In this document: positions 1 to 8,828 of the stretch, piece by piece
How the letters are laid out: the number at the start of each line of letters is the position of its first letter
How positions within the stretch are numbered: the stretch's first letter is position 1
From: Egicoccus sp. AB-alg6-2
GTDB lineage: Bacteria; Actinomycetota; Nitriliruptoria; Nitriliruptorales; Nitriliruptoraceae
Length of the DNA stretch: 64,000 bases
Direction: 5' to 3'
Assembly (NCBI RefSeq): GCF_041821025.1
Contig: NZ_JBGUAY010000008.1
Location: forward strand, 1-64,000
Made by a program: the position numbers and the translations under genes
The notes under the pieces: model-generated
The model's input: only the letters and a program-made list of their open reading frames with translations
What the model was told of the DNA's origin: nothing
Database searches by the model: none

Positions 1-39
1 CTTGCGCCGTCGTGCTGGATGGGAAACGAGGAGGCACCG

Positions 40-336
40 GTGAACGTCGCGCAGGCGTGGGTGATCGTGGGCGTCCCCGTGCTCGCGGTGGTCCTGGGGC
101 TGTTCACCGGCCAATCCCAGAAGCGGGCCTGGTTCGGCTTCGGGCTGCTCGCCGCGCTCGTGGTGTTCTTCGTCACGGTCCCCGGTGACGTCATCTCCGC
201 GGCACTGCTCGGCATCCTGCTGGTCGCCTTCGTCGCCACCGGGCGCGGCACGCACCACGACGACGCGGTCGCCGAGCACCACGAGAACCGCAAGCGGCTC
301 ACGACCGTCCGTGAGGGCGGCGACGGCGGTCCCTGA
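40..336 (+). CDS. Small membrane protein, unknown function
   Basis: About 98 residues with two or three hydrophobic segments (roughly residues 4-25, 31-48 and 52-67) and a charged, His-rich tail ending in GGDGGP. I chose the GTG at 40 because GAGGAG lies about 7 bases upstream; an in-frame ATG at 19 would add seven residues and has no visible ribosome site. It sits about 110 bases upstream of miaB on the same strand. No family was recognised, so only an inner-membrane location can be inferred. Confidence 0.6.
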   Translation: MNVAQAWVIVGVPVLAVVLGLFTGQSQKRAWFGFGLLAALVVFFVTVPGDVISAALLGILLVAFVATGRGTHHDDAVAEHHENRKRLTTVREGGDGGP

Positions 337-446
337 ACGCCCCCGGCTCGCTTCGGGCAGCCGCGTAGGGCACCATCCGCGTCCGAGCACGTCGGGGCGA
401 CCAGAAGCCGACGTGCACTCGTTGCCACCTCGACGTCGAGGACGCC

Positions 447-1946
447 GTGCCCCGCAGCTACTTCATCCGCACGTTCGGCTGCCAGATGAACGAGCACGAC
501 TCCGGTCGTGCCGCCGGCATGCTGGAGACGCTCGGATTTCGACGTGCCGGTGACGAGAGCAGCGCTGATCTCGTGCTGCTCAACACCTGCGCCGTGCGCG
601 AGAACGCGGACAACCGCCTCTACGGCACGCTCGGACATCTCAAGGGGCTCAAGGACGAACGCCACCGGGAGGGACGCGACCTGACCATCGTGGTCGGCGG
701 CTGCCTCGCGCAGAAGGACGGCCAGACGGTCGCCGAGAAGGCGCCCTGGGTCGACGTCGTCTACGGCACCCACAACCTGCCGGACCTGCCGCAGCTGCTG
801 GCGCAGGCGGACTCCGCCGCGATTCCCGTCGTCGAGCTCGTCGAGCAGCTCGAGACCTTCCCGTCGGCCCTGCCGGCCAAGCGTTCGGTGCGTCACCACG
901 CCTGGGTCTCCATCGCGGTCGGCTGCAACAACAGCTGCACGTTCTGCATCGTGCCCAGCCTGCGCGGCCCGGAACGCTCCCGCCGGATCGGCGAGATCGT
1001 CGACGAGGTGCAGACCCTCGTCGCCGACGACGTGGTCGAGGTGACGCTGCTGGGTCAGAACGTCAACTCCTACGGTCGCGACCTCGCCGGCGCGTCGCAG
1101 TTCGCGCAGCTGCTCCGCGAACTCGGGGAGGTGGAAGGGCTCGAACGCGTGCGGTTCACCTCGCCGCATCCGCGCGACTTCAGCGACGAGGTCCTGCACG
1201 CGATGGCCGAGACGCCCAACGTCTGCCAGCACCTGCACCTGCCGCTGCAGTCCGGCTCCGACCGGGTCCTGCGTCGCATGCGGCGCTCCTACCGGACCCG
1301 TCGTTATCTGGCCCTGGTCGACAAGACCCGCGCGCTGATGCCCGACGCGGCGCTGACGACCGACATCATCGTCGGCTTCCCCGGCGAGACCGACGAGGAC
1401 TTCCAGGCGACCCTCGACGTCGTGGACGCGGTCGGCTTCGACCAGGCGTTCACGTTCCAGTACTCACCGCGTCCTGGCACGCCGGCTGCGCACATGGCCG
1501 ACGAGTTCGTCCCCGCCGAGGTGGTCCGCGAGCGCTACGGCCGTCTCGAGGCGCTGACCCGCGCCCAGTCGCTCGCCGCACATCAGCGGCTGCTCGGCAC
1601 GACCCAGGAACTGCTGGTCGAGGCGCCGTCGAAGACCGACCCGGCGCGCTGGTCGGGACGCACCCGCGGCAACCACCTGGTCCACTTCACGGCCCCCGCC
1701 ACCGAACCAGGCGACGAGCCGGCGTTCGCACCCGGCGACCTGGTCGCCGTCGAGGTGGCCCAGGCAACCTCGAACTACGCGATCGCCGGTGAAGCCGACC
1801 TCGTCCGGCGCACCGCGGCGGGCCGCGCCGCCGGCGCGGCCATCGCCCGCGGCGAGAGCCACACGATGCCCGCCGACGCCCGGCCGACCCCCGGTGCCGC
1901 GGGCTTGCAGCTGCCGGTGCTGACCAGCACACCGGCTGCCGGGTGA
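447..1946 (+). CDS. miaB: tRNA-2-methylthio-N6-dimethylallyladenosine synthase MiaB
   Basis: Radical-SAM methylthiotransferase that adds a methylthio group to i6A37 of tRNAs reading UNN codons. The N-terminal UPF0004 domain shows the three cluster cysteines Cys12 (FGCQMN), Cys48 (NTCAVR) and Cys86 (GGCLAQ). The radical SAM cluster motif is GCNNSCTFC, Cys160/164/167. A TRAM domain follows from about residue 380. The 499-residue length is typical. The start is GTG at 447. The next gene overlaps its stop by four bases (GTGA), and miaA, which makes the substrate i6A, follows, so this is a tRNA-modification operon. Confidence 0.95.
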   Translation: MPRSYFIRTFGCQMNEHDSGRAAGMLETLGFRRAGDESSADLVLLNTCAVRENADNRLYGTLGHLKGLKDERHREGRDLTIVVGGCLAQKDGQTVAEKAPWVDVVYGTHNLPDLPQLLAQADSAAIPVVELVEQLETFPSALPAKRSVRHHAWVSIAVGCNNSCTFCIVPSLRGPERSRRIGEIVDEVQTLVADDVVEVTLLGQNVNSYGRDLAGASQFAQLLRELGEVEGLERVRFTSPHPRDFSDEVLHAMAETPNVCQHLHLPLQSGSDRVLRRMRRSYRTRRYLALVDKTRALMPDAALTTDIIVGFPGETDEDFQATLDVVDAVGFDQAFTFQYSPRPGTPAAHMADEFVPAEVVRERYGRLEALTRAQSLAAHQRLLGTTQELLVEAPSKTDPARWSGRTRGNHLVHFTAPATEPGDEPAFAPGDLVAVEVAQATSNYAIAGEADLVRRTAAGRAAGAAIARGESHTMPADARPTPGAAGLQLPVLTSTPAAG

Positions 1947-2671
1947 CGATCGCGGCCCGCGTGGCCCTGCCGACCACCTCCGAGCTGTTCACCGGCACCG
2001 GGACCGCGAACGCCCGTGCCCTCCGGGACGCCGTCGACGGCGCGCTCGCATCGCTGCCGGACACGGACTCCTTCGTGCTGCTCGCCGCCGGTGACGAGGG
2101 GCTCGTCCACGACGCCTCGGGAGCGGTGGTCGCCCCCGACGGCGTACCGCCGCTGCGCGCCGAGCTGCACCACGACGAGACCCTGCTCGGCGCACTCGCC
2201 TCGCGGGGGCAGATACCCCGGGTACGCAACGACTGGCTCCACGGCAGCCTGGCCGCTCTCGCCCTGCTGGTGCACGCCGTCCAGCCCCGGGCAGGCGTGC
2301 AGTCGATCACGCTGCCACGGGCGGCCGGGTGGCAGGCCCTCGAGGCGACCGCCGCCGGCATCGTCGGCGCCGCGCGCGCCACCGACCGCCGCATCGTACT
2401 CGTGGCCGCCGGCGACCTCGCGGCGGTCGGGGACGAGCCCACCCGGGCCGCGGCCTGGGACGAGGCCGCCGTTGCGGCCGTGCGGACCGGGGACACCGAG
2501 ACGCTCGCCGGCCTCGGGCCGTCGGCCGCCGCCGCCTGCCAGGCGGCGGGCTGGGCGCCGTTGACCGTCCTGATCAGCGCGTTCGGCGCCAACCGGCCCT
2601 TCACCTCGCTCGACTACCGCGTGGTCGAGGGCACCGGCCGGCTCGTCGCCCACGGCGAGCCGACGGCGTGA
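1943..2671 (+). CDS. Class III extradiol dioxygenase-like protein between miaB and miaA
   Basis: A 242-residue protein starting at the GTG that overlaps the miaB stop, and itself overlapped by miaA through another GTGA. Its position and character match the LigB-superfamily protein found between miaB and miaA in mycobacteria (Rv2728c type). Visible traits are an early VALPTTSELF segment, a HDSGR-free active region, and the C-terminal part LTVLISAFGANRPF. No firm set of iron ligands can be read, so catalytic activity is doubtful. The conserved location suggests a role tied to tRNA modification or simple co-expression; that is inference. Confidence 0.65.
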   Translation: MTIAARVALPTTSELFTGTGTANARALRDAVDGALASLPDTDSFVLLAAGDEGLVHDASGAVVAPDGVPPLRAELHHDETLLGALASRGQIPRVRNDWLHGSLAALALLVHAVQPRAGVQSITLPRAAGWQALEATAAGIVGAARATDRRIVLVAAGDLAAVGDEPTRAAAWDEAAVAAVRTGDTETLAGLGPSAAAACQAAGWAPLTVLISAFGANRPFTSLDYRVVEGTGRLVAHGEPTA

Positions 2672-3591
2672 ACGCGGCCGCTCCCGGCCCTGAGGTCCTG
2701 GCCATCGTCGGTCCCACGGCCAGCGGCAAATCCTCACTGGCGCTCGACGTCGCTCGAGGCCGCAACGTCGCCGGCAGGCTGACCGAACTGGTGGCCATCG
2801 ACGCGTTCACGGTGTATCGAGGCATGGACATCGGCACCGCCAAGCCGTCCATCGCGGAGCGCGCCGAGGTCCCCCACCACGGCATCGACCTGTGCGCTCC
2901 GTCGCAGGAGGTCACCGTCGCCTGGTTCCAGGCCGAGGTCCGCGCCCTGATCGACGGCGTGCTCGACCGCGGGGCGACACCGCTGCTGGTCGGCGGATCG
3001 GGGCTGTACTTCCGGGCCGTCGTCGACGACCTGCGCTTCCCACCCACCGATCCAGCGGTCCGCGCACGCCTGGAGCACACGTGGTGGGAGCGGCCGGCCG
3101 CCGCGCACACCCACCTGCAGCGGCTGGACCCCGTGGCGGCCGCACGCATCGAGCCGGGCAACGTCCGTCGCACCGTGCGGGCACTGGAGGTCATCGAGCT
3201 GACCGGCGAGCCGTTCTCCGCCTTCGCCGACGCCTGGACCCGCTACGCGTCCGTCTTCCCCGGCCTGCGGGTCGCCTACCTCGAGCCCCCGACCCAGCTG
3301 CTCCGTGACCGCATCGAGCAGCGGGCGCGGGCCATGGTCGAGGCGGGGCTGCTCGACGAGGTCGCCACGTTGCGGGCGGCCCCTGCCGGACTGTCCGCCA
3401 CCGCCGCGAAGGCGATCGGGTACGCCGAGGCGGCGGCGGTGCTCGACGGTGAGGCGCCCCCCGACCGGCTCGCGGAGACGATCGCGAAGCGCACCTGGGG
3501 CTATGCGAAACGCCAGCGCAGCTGGTTCCGCGCGGACCCGCGCTGCACGCCGACCGACCCGGCCGCCGTCCTCGCCGACTGGGCTCCGTGA
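2668..3591 (+). CDS. miaA: tRNA dimethylallyltransferase MiaA
   Basis: Transfers dimethylallyl from DMAPP to A37 of tRNA, giving the i6A that MiaB then thiomethylates. The P-loop GPTASGKSSLA lies near residues 15-25. DAFTVYRGMDIGTAKP, the DSxQVYRxMDIGTAKP block of the family, lies near 46-61, with Ala-Phe in place of the usual Ser-Gln. GGSGLYFRA and the late RQRSWFR block are also present. At 307 residues it has the usual length. The GTG start overlaps the stop of the gene before it (GTGA), so translation is probably coupled across the three-gene operon. Confidence 0.95.
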   Translation: MNAAAPGPEVLAIVGPTASGKSSLALDVARGRNVAGRLTELVAIDAFTVYRGMDIGTAKPSIAERAEVPHHGIDLCAPSQEVTVAWFQAEVRALIDGVLDRGATPLLVGGSGLYFRAVVDDLRFPPTDPAVRARLEHTWWERPAAAHTHLQRLDPVAAARIEPGNVRRTVRALEVIELTGEPFSAFADAWTRYASVFPGLRVAYLEPPTQLLRDRIEQRARAMVEAGLLDEVATLRAAPAGLSATAAKAIGYAEAAAVLDGEAPPDRLAETIAKRTWGYAKRQRSWFRADPRCTPTDPAAVLADWAP

Positions 3592-3610
3592 CGCTCGACG
3601 CCGGCCCGGC

Positions 3611-6223
3611 TCAGTCGCCGGGGTCGAGGACCAGGGTGTGCTCGGTGGCAGCGTCGACGGCGTCGGCCGAGAACGGCAGTGGCAGGGTCTCGCCGTCGCG
3701 CCACCGCTCGGCCTGGTCGCGGTAGTGGCGGTGGAACGGGCGGCCGGACTGGCCGGTGAGATGGATCCAGCGGCCGGCGTCGAAGTCGCTGCCGTCGACC
3801 ACGTAGCGCAGCGAGGGGACCCAGTTCACCTCGTAGCCCTCGGCGGCGTTCCAGCCGGTGGCGTTGACGATCGACACCCCGCCCGAGGTCTCCAGCGGCC
3901 CACGGTTGAACAGTCGCTCGATCGGGGCGACACCGGACTCGCCGAAGGTCTGGTGGGTGAGGTGCAGCACGTGCATCTCGCCCCAGCGCCAGTCGGCGGG
4001 GTCGTCGCCGAAGCGCTCGACCGTCTCGGCATGGGCGTCGGTCAGGGCCGCGGCCAGGATGTCGTCGCGGGTCTCGACCTCGTCGGTGGCGAGGTCGTCC
4101 CACCAGGGGGAGTCGGGCTGGTCGGCGAGGTGCCGGACCACCTCCCACCAGCGTGACCCACCGGTCGGCCAGGCCCACTCGGGCAGCTCGTCGTGGAAGG
4201 TGTGCCGCAACAGGTTGGCCCAGAAGGCGTTGAAGATCGCGCCGCCCGAGCTGTCGGCGTCGTCCTGCAGGTCCCAGTCGCGCAGGACCCCCTGCGCCTG
4301 GGCGACCTCGTCGTCGACGTCGAGGTCGAGCAGATAGGGCCGCAGGAACGCGGCATTGGCGTTGTGGTTGTCCAGCATGACCTCGAGCAGGTCGGCCTGT
4401 GTCAGGCCGCTGCGGTCACCGATGAGTTCGTTGATCCGATGAGCGCGGTAGCCGGCGTCGGCGTCCCTGGTCAGAAACGGTGCGACGCCCTCGGGCAGGA
4501 CCGGCTGGTTGGCGGTGATGATGGCGCCGGCCGGCGGGTCGAACGTGAACGGCAGCTCGTCGTGGTCGAGGTAGCGGTCCCAGGTGTGCTCGCCGGTCCA
4601 ACCCGGTACGGGCACGGTGCCGTCGCCCTGCGGGCGCACCGGGATGCGCCCCGGTGCCTGGTAGCCGATGTGGCCGTCGACATCGGCGTACACCAGGTTC
4701 TGGCTCGGCACGTCAAACCGTGCGGCGGCGTCGCGGAACTCGGCGAAGTCGCCGGCGCCCATGATGCCCGCGACGGCGTCCATGGTCGTGCCCGGCTCCA
4801 ACGCCGTCCAGCGCAGGCTGACGGCGAACTCGACGTCCGCGTCCGCGTCCGTCCCCGCGGCACCCTGGGGCCCGGCGGCGATCTCGCGGCCGCCCTCGGC
4901 GATGTCGGAGAACAGCGGACCGTTGCGGGTCGAGCGGATGGTGAGCGCGACGTCGTCCCCACCGGCGACGCGCAGCGTGTCCTCGATCACCTCGAGGTCC
5001 TGCCAGCCGTCCTCGGTCAGGTAGCGGTCACCGTCGAGCTGCTCGACATAGAGGTCGGCGACGTCGGGACCGAGATTGGTCAAGCCCCACGCGATGCGGG
5101 CGTTCTGGCCGATGACGATGCCCGGGACGCCGGCGAAGGAGAAGCCCGCCACCTGCCAGGGGCAGTCGTCGGTCACCTCGGCGCACCGCAAGCCGACCTG
5201 GTACCACAGCGACGGCTGTGACGGACCGAGGTGGGGGTCGTTGGCCAGGAGGGCCCCGCCGGTTGCCGAGCGCTCGGGCGCGATCACCCACGAGTTCGAA
5301 CCGATGCCGTCGCCCGTGCCGTCGCCCAGCGACTGCGGCGCGGCCAGCAGTGCCTCCTGCGCCCGGGCGAGGGCCGTCTCCATCGCGGCCGCTCCGGCGG
5401 CCTGCGCATCCTCGTCGGTGTTCCCGTCGCCGACGTTCGAGGCGTCCGACGCGTCAGACGCGTCGGAGGCGCCCGCGGTGGCGTCGGCAGGCGCGAAGGC
5501 ATCGGCCGCGGCGAGATCCTGTTCGTCGAGGATGGTCTCGTGGCGCCCGTGGGGGAAATCGGGGTACAGCTCCGCCCAGTCGCGTCCCTCGCCGAGGTCG
5601 ACGGTCTGCAGCCGGCCCCGCAGGAGCTCGTCCTCGAGGTTGGAGCGCAGGTCCCAGGCCATCGCCTTGAGCCAGGCGACCGAATCGGCCGGCGTCCAGG
5701 GCTCGGGCTCGTAGCCACGGGCGCCGGCGAGCGGGAGCAGCCCGTGCTCGAGCGACAGGGCGCTGCCCCGTTTGTCGCCGACCCAGGCGTTGACCCCTTC
5801 GGCGTAGGCCTCCAGCATCGCGATCGTCTCGGGAGCGAGCAGTTGGAGTTCCTGTTCGGCGACGCGGCGCCAGCCGAGGGTGCGCACGAACCGATCGGTC
5901 TCGAGCTGCGAGGTCCCGAACAGCTCGGCGATGCGTCCGGCCGTGACGTGCCGACGGAAGTCCATCTCCCAGTACCGGTCCTGCGCGTGCACGAATCCCT
6001 GCGCACGGAACAGGTCCGTGCTGGTCCGCGCGACGATCGTCGGGATGCCGTGGGCGTCGCGGCGGACCTCGACCGGCCCATCCAGCCCGGCGAAGGCGAC
6101 CTCCCCGTCGAGCTGTGGGAAGGATCGCCGCACCATCCAGGTGCCGGTGACGGCGACCGCGATCAGCGACAGCACGATCACCCCCACCAGGCCGAGCAGC
6201 ACCCGCTTGCCCCAACGTCGCAC
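3611..6223 (-). CDS. Penicillin acylase family protein (Ntn-hydrolase), membrane-anchored
   Basis: Ntn-hydrolase of the penicillin/acyl-homoserine-lactone acylase family, 870 residues. It begins with a hydrophobic segment (about 8-28), so the protein is exported or tethered. Next come the alpha-chain block with RDAHGIPTI and AQGFVHAQDRYWEMD, an acidic DASDASDASNVGD spacer near residue 255, and the autoprocessing site GSNSW near residue 309, whose Ser would become the N-terminal nucleophile of the beta chain. GGALLANDPHL follows, as in the family. It lies convergent to miaA with 19 bases between. The substrate cannot be read from sequence; acylated amides or lactones are likely. Confidence 0.85.
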   Translation of the reverse strand: MRRWGKRVLLGLVGVIVLSLIAVAVTGTWMVRRSFPQLDGEVAFAGLDGPVEVRRDAHGIPTIVARTSTDLFRAQGFVHAQDRYWEMDFRRHVTAGRIAELFGTSQLETDRFVRTLGWRRVAEQELQLLAPETIAMLEAYAEGVNAWVGDKRGSALSLEHGLLPLAGARGYEPEPWTPADSVAWLKAMAWDLRSNLEDELLRGRLQTVDLGEGRDWAELYPDFPHGRHETILDEQDLAAADAFAPADATAGASDASDASDASNVGDGNTDEDAQAAGAAAMETALARAQEALLAAPQSLGDGTGDGIGSNSWVIAPERSATGGALLANDPHLGPSQPSLWYQVGLRCAEVTDDCPWQVAGFSFAGVPGIVIGQNARIAWGLTNLGPDVADLYVEQLDGDRYLTEDGWQDLEVIEDTLRVAGGDDVALTIRSTRNGPLFSDIAEGGREIAAGPQGAAGTDADADVEFAVSLRWTALEPGTTMDAVAGIMGAGDFAEFRDAAARFDVPSQNLVYADVDGHIGYQAPGRIPVRPQGDGTVPVPGWTGEHTWDRYLDHDELPFTFDPPAGAIITANQPVLPEGVAPFLTRDADAGYRAHRINELIGDRSGLTQADLLEVMLDNHNANAAFLRPYLLDLDVDDEVAQAQGVLRDWDLQDDADSSGGAIFNAFWANLLRHTFHDELPEWAWPTGGSRWWEVVRHLADQPDSPWWDDLATDEVETRDDILAAALTDAHAETVERFGDDPADWRWGEMHVLHLTHQTFGESGVAPIERLFNRGPLETSGGVSIVNATGWNAAEGYEVNWVPSLRYVVDGSDFDAGRWIHLTGQSGRPFHRHYRDQAERWRDGETLPLPFSADAVDAATEHTLVLDPGD

Positions 6224-6364
6224 CGCACGCCCTCCTCCGGGGCGGGGATGCGTGGTCGGCGCGCCGACGCCAAGGTCCCGCCGGACCGGCAGCGGGCGCA
6301 GTCAAGCAGTGCGGAAGGCCAGGGCAGGGCTGTCGCGGCGAGAACGTGCGCGTACGCTGGCCCG

Positions 6365-7279
6365 ATGCAGTTCACCAAGGCGCATGGGACCGGGAACGAC
6401 TTCGTCGTGCTGAGCGATCCGCACGACGAACTCGACGTGTCCGCCTCGCTGGTGCGGGCGTTGTGCGACCGGCGCAAGGGCGTCGGCGCCGACGGCGTGA
6501 TCCGCATCGGCGGGGTCACCGATCCGGCCGACGGTGACGTGTTCATGGACTACCGCAACGGTGACGGGTCGGTCGTGGAGATGTGCGGCAACGGCGTGCG
6601 CGTCACCGCCAAGCACGCCGTCGACCACGGCCTCGCGACCCCCCGCCCCGACGGCACGATCATGGTCGGCACCCGTTCCGGTCCCCGACCGGTGCGGATC
6701 GTCGCGCGCCACCCCGACGGCAGGGTCGCCGAGGTCGAGGTCGACATGGGACCGCCGGTGTTCAGCGCGCACGAGGTCCCGTTCGAGCCCGAGGCGGCCG
6801 CGGTCGCCGCCGACGGCAGCGACCGCTACACGGTCACGGTCGAGGATCACTCCCTCGACGTCGCCGTGTTGTCCATGGGCAACCCGCACGCGGTCACCCG
6901 GGTGGACGACGTCCGCGCGGCGCCCGTCCTCACGCTGGGCCCGAGCGTCGAGACCCACGCCGCCTTCCCCGCCAAGACCAACGTCGAGTTCGCCCAGGTG
7001 GTCGACCGCGGTCGGGTACGCCTGCGGGTGTGGGAACGCGGGGTCGGCGAGACCGCCGCCTGCGGGACCGGCGCCTGCGCCACCGTGGTCGCGCTGCAGC
7101 GCGACGGCGATGTGGACGAGGAGGTGGCGGTCGAGCTGCCAGGCGGCACACTGACGGTGCGGTGGCGCCCCGGCGGCCCCGTGATGATGACCGGGCCGGC
7201 CGTCGAGGTCGGCCACGGCACGCTCGACGAAGCCTGGCTGCGGATGGCGCAGACCGGCGAGATGGAGACCTCACCCTGA
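6365..7279 (+). CDS. dapF: Diaminopimelate epimerase DapF
   Basis: Converts LL-diaminopimelate to the meso form for lysine and peptidoglycan. The 304-residue protein shows the two catalytic cysteines: Cys74 in MCGNGVR and Cys234 in ACGTGACA, the thiol pair that exchanges the alpha proton. The N-terminal block KAHGTGNDF is typical. Its start at 6365 leaves about 140 bases to the divergent acylase gene. The downstream hflX begins at or immediately after the dapF stop, the usual actinobacterial dapF-hflX arrangement. Confidence 0.95.
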   Translation: MQFTKAHGTGNDFVVLSDPHDELDVSASLVRALCDRRKGVGADGVIRIGGVTDPADGDVFMDYRNGDGSVVEMCGNGVRVTAKHAVDHGLATPRPDGTIMVGTRSGPRPVRIVARHPDGRVAEVEVDMGPPVFSAHEVPFEPEAAAVAADGSDRYTVTVEDHSLDVAVLSMGNPHAVTRVDDVRAAPVLTLGPSVETHAAFPAKTNVEFAQVVDRGRVRLRVWERGVGETAACGTGACATVVALQRDGDVDEEVAVELPGGTLTVRWRPGGPVMMTGPAVEVGHGTLDEAWLRMAQTGEMETSP

Positions 7280-7314
7280 GTTCCGACGACTACTTCCCGC
7301 TCGACGACGACGCG

Positions 7315-8820
7315 GTGCTGGACGACCGTGTCGACGGTTTCGGAATCGACGACGAACCCTCGCCCGAGGACCTGCGCCTGGGTGACGGGACCGTCCTGAC
7401 GGCGGACGAACTCAGCCGCGCCGAGGAGCGTCGCCGCCGCCGCGACGTCATCGAGGAGGGCGCGCCGCGGGAGGGCGTCGACATCATCCGCCGCGTCGAG
7501 GCGGCCGTGATCGTGGGCGTGCAGCTGCCCGGACGCACGACCGCCGACGTCGACGCCTCCCTCGACGAGCTCGCCGCCCTGCTCGACACCGCCGGGGCCG
7601 AGGTGGTCGAGCGGGTGGTCCAGCGCCTCGACAGCCCGCAGTCGTCGACCTACATCGGCGCCGGCAAGGTGGCCGAGCTTCGTGAACTGGTCGCGGCCCA
7701 CGGCGCGGACGCGGTGGTCTTCGACGACGAGCTGACCCCTGCGCAGCAGCGCACGCTCGAGGAGAAGATCAAGCAGAAGGTGCTCGACCGCACGATCGTG
7801 ATCCTCGACATCTTCGCCCAGCACGCGACCTCGCGCGAGGGCAAGGCCCAGGTCGAGCTCGCCCAGCTGAGCTACCTGCTGCCGCGCCTGCGTGGGTGGG
7901 GGACGGCGCTGTCGCGCCAGGCCGGTGGCCGGACGGCGGGCGGTGCCGGTATCGGTGGTCGTGGTCCCGGTGAGACCCAGCTCGAGGTCGACCGCCGGCG
8001 GATCATGCGCCGCATCTCCAAGCTGCGTCGCGACCTCAAGGACTATGCCCGGATCCGCGAGACCAAGTCGGCGGAGCGCGACCGCAACCAGGTCCGTGTC
8101 GCGGCGCTGGTGGGCTACACCAATGCCGGCAAGTCGTCGCTGCTCAACGCGCTCACCGGTGCCGACGTGCTGGTCGAGAACCGTCTGTTCGCCACGCTGG
8201 ACGCCACCGTGCGACGGCTGCCGCTGGACGACGGACGCGACGTCGTCATGACCGACACGGTCGGGTTCGTGCGCAAGCTGCCGCACGGGCTGGTCGAGTC
8301 GTTCAAGTCCACGCTCGAGGAGTCGGCCAGCGCCGACCTGCTGCTGCACGTCGTCGACGCGTCGCATCCCGAGGCAGAGGCGCACATCGTGGCGGTGCAC
8401 GAGGTCCTCGAGGAGATCGGCGCGGACGCCGTCCCCGAACAGATCGTGCTCAACAAGGTGGACCGGGCCGACCCGGCGACCGTCGAGGCGCTCGCCCGCC
8501 GGGTGCAGGTCGAGCTCGACGCCGACCCGGTGTTGGTGTCGGCGCACACGGGCGCGGGCCTCGACGAACTCGTCGAGCGCATCCGTGTGCGGATTCCGGG
8601 GCAACGCCTGCGAATCACGGCGCACATCCCGTACGCGCGGCAAGATCTGGTCGCCTTGGCGCACCGCAGCGGGCAGGTGGTCAAGGAGGCGCACGGGGAC
8701 AAGGGGACCGAGTTGGTGGCGGATCTGGACGCCGACGTGGCGCGCCGGCTGCGGCCCTACCTCGACGTCGACGTGTTCGCCGACGAGATCGAGGCCTGGG
8801 AGCAGGAGGCGGGCAGCTGA
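7315..8820 (+). CDS. hflX: Ribosome-associated GTPase HflX
   Basis: GTPase that binds the 50S subunit and splits stalled ribosomes, mainly under stress. After an acidic N-terminal extension come the glycine-rich domain with GGRTAGGAGIGGRGPGE and the G domain with G1 GYTNAGKSSL, G3 DTVGF and G4 NKVD. The start is uncertain. GTG at 7315 is the first standard start codon in frame near dapF, but a CTG at 7276 overlapping the dapF stop would give a tighter junction and 13 more residues. The stop at 8820 is followed after eight bases by the next gene. Confidence 0.9.
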   Translation: MLDDRVDGFGIDDEPSPEDLRLGDGTVLTADELSRAEERRRRRDVIEEGAPREGVDIIRRVEAAVIVGVQLPGRTTADVDASLDELAALLDTAGAEVVERVVQRLDSPQSSTYIGAGKVAELRELVAAHGADAVVFDDELTPAQQRTLEEKIKQKVLDRTIVILDIFAQHATSREGKAQVELAQLSYLLPRLRGWGTALSRQAGGRTAGGAGIGGRGPGETQLEVDRRRIMRRISKLRRDLKDYARIRETKSAERDRNQVRVAALVGYTNAGKSSLLNALTGADVLVENRLFATLDATVRRLPLDDGRDVVMTDTVGFVRKLPHGLVESFKSTLEESASADLLLHVVDASHPEAEAHIVAVHEVLEEIGADAVPEQIVLNKVDRADPATVEALARRVQVELDADPVLVSAHTGAGLDELVERIRVRIPGQRLRITAHIPYARQDLVALAHRSGQVVKEAHGDKGTELVADLDADVARRLRPYLDVDVFADEIEAWEQEAGS

Positions 8821-8828
8821 CCGAGGAC

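Noticed and set aside
3826-5714. Long plus-strand reading frames opposite the penicillin acylase gene
   Set aside because: They are shadows of a well-supported gene: composition is Arg/Ala/Pro-rich, with no domain and no ribosome site. The same applies to long frames opposite hflX, nrdJ and the helicase.
7276-7314. CTG start codon for hflX overlapping the dapF stop
   Set aside because: The position is attractive, but CTG starts are rare and the N-terminal extension carries no family motif; kept only as an alternative.
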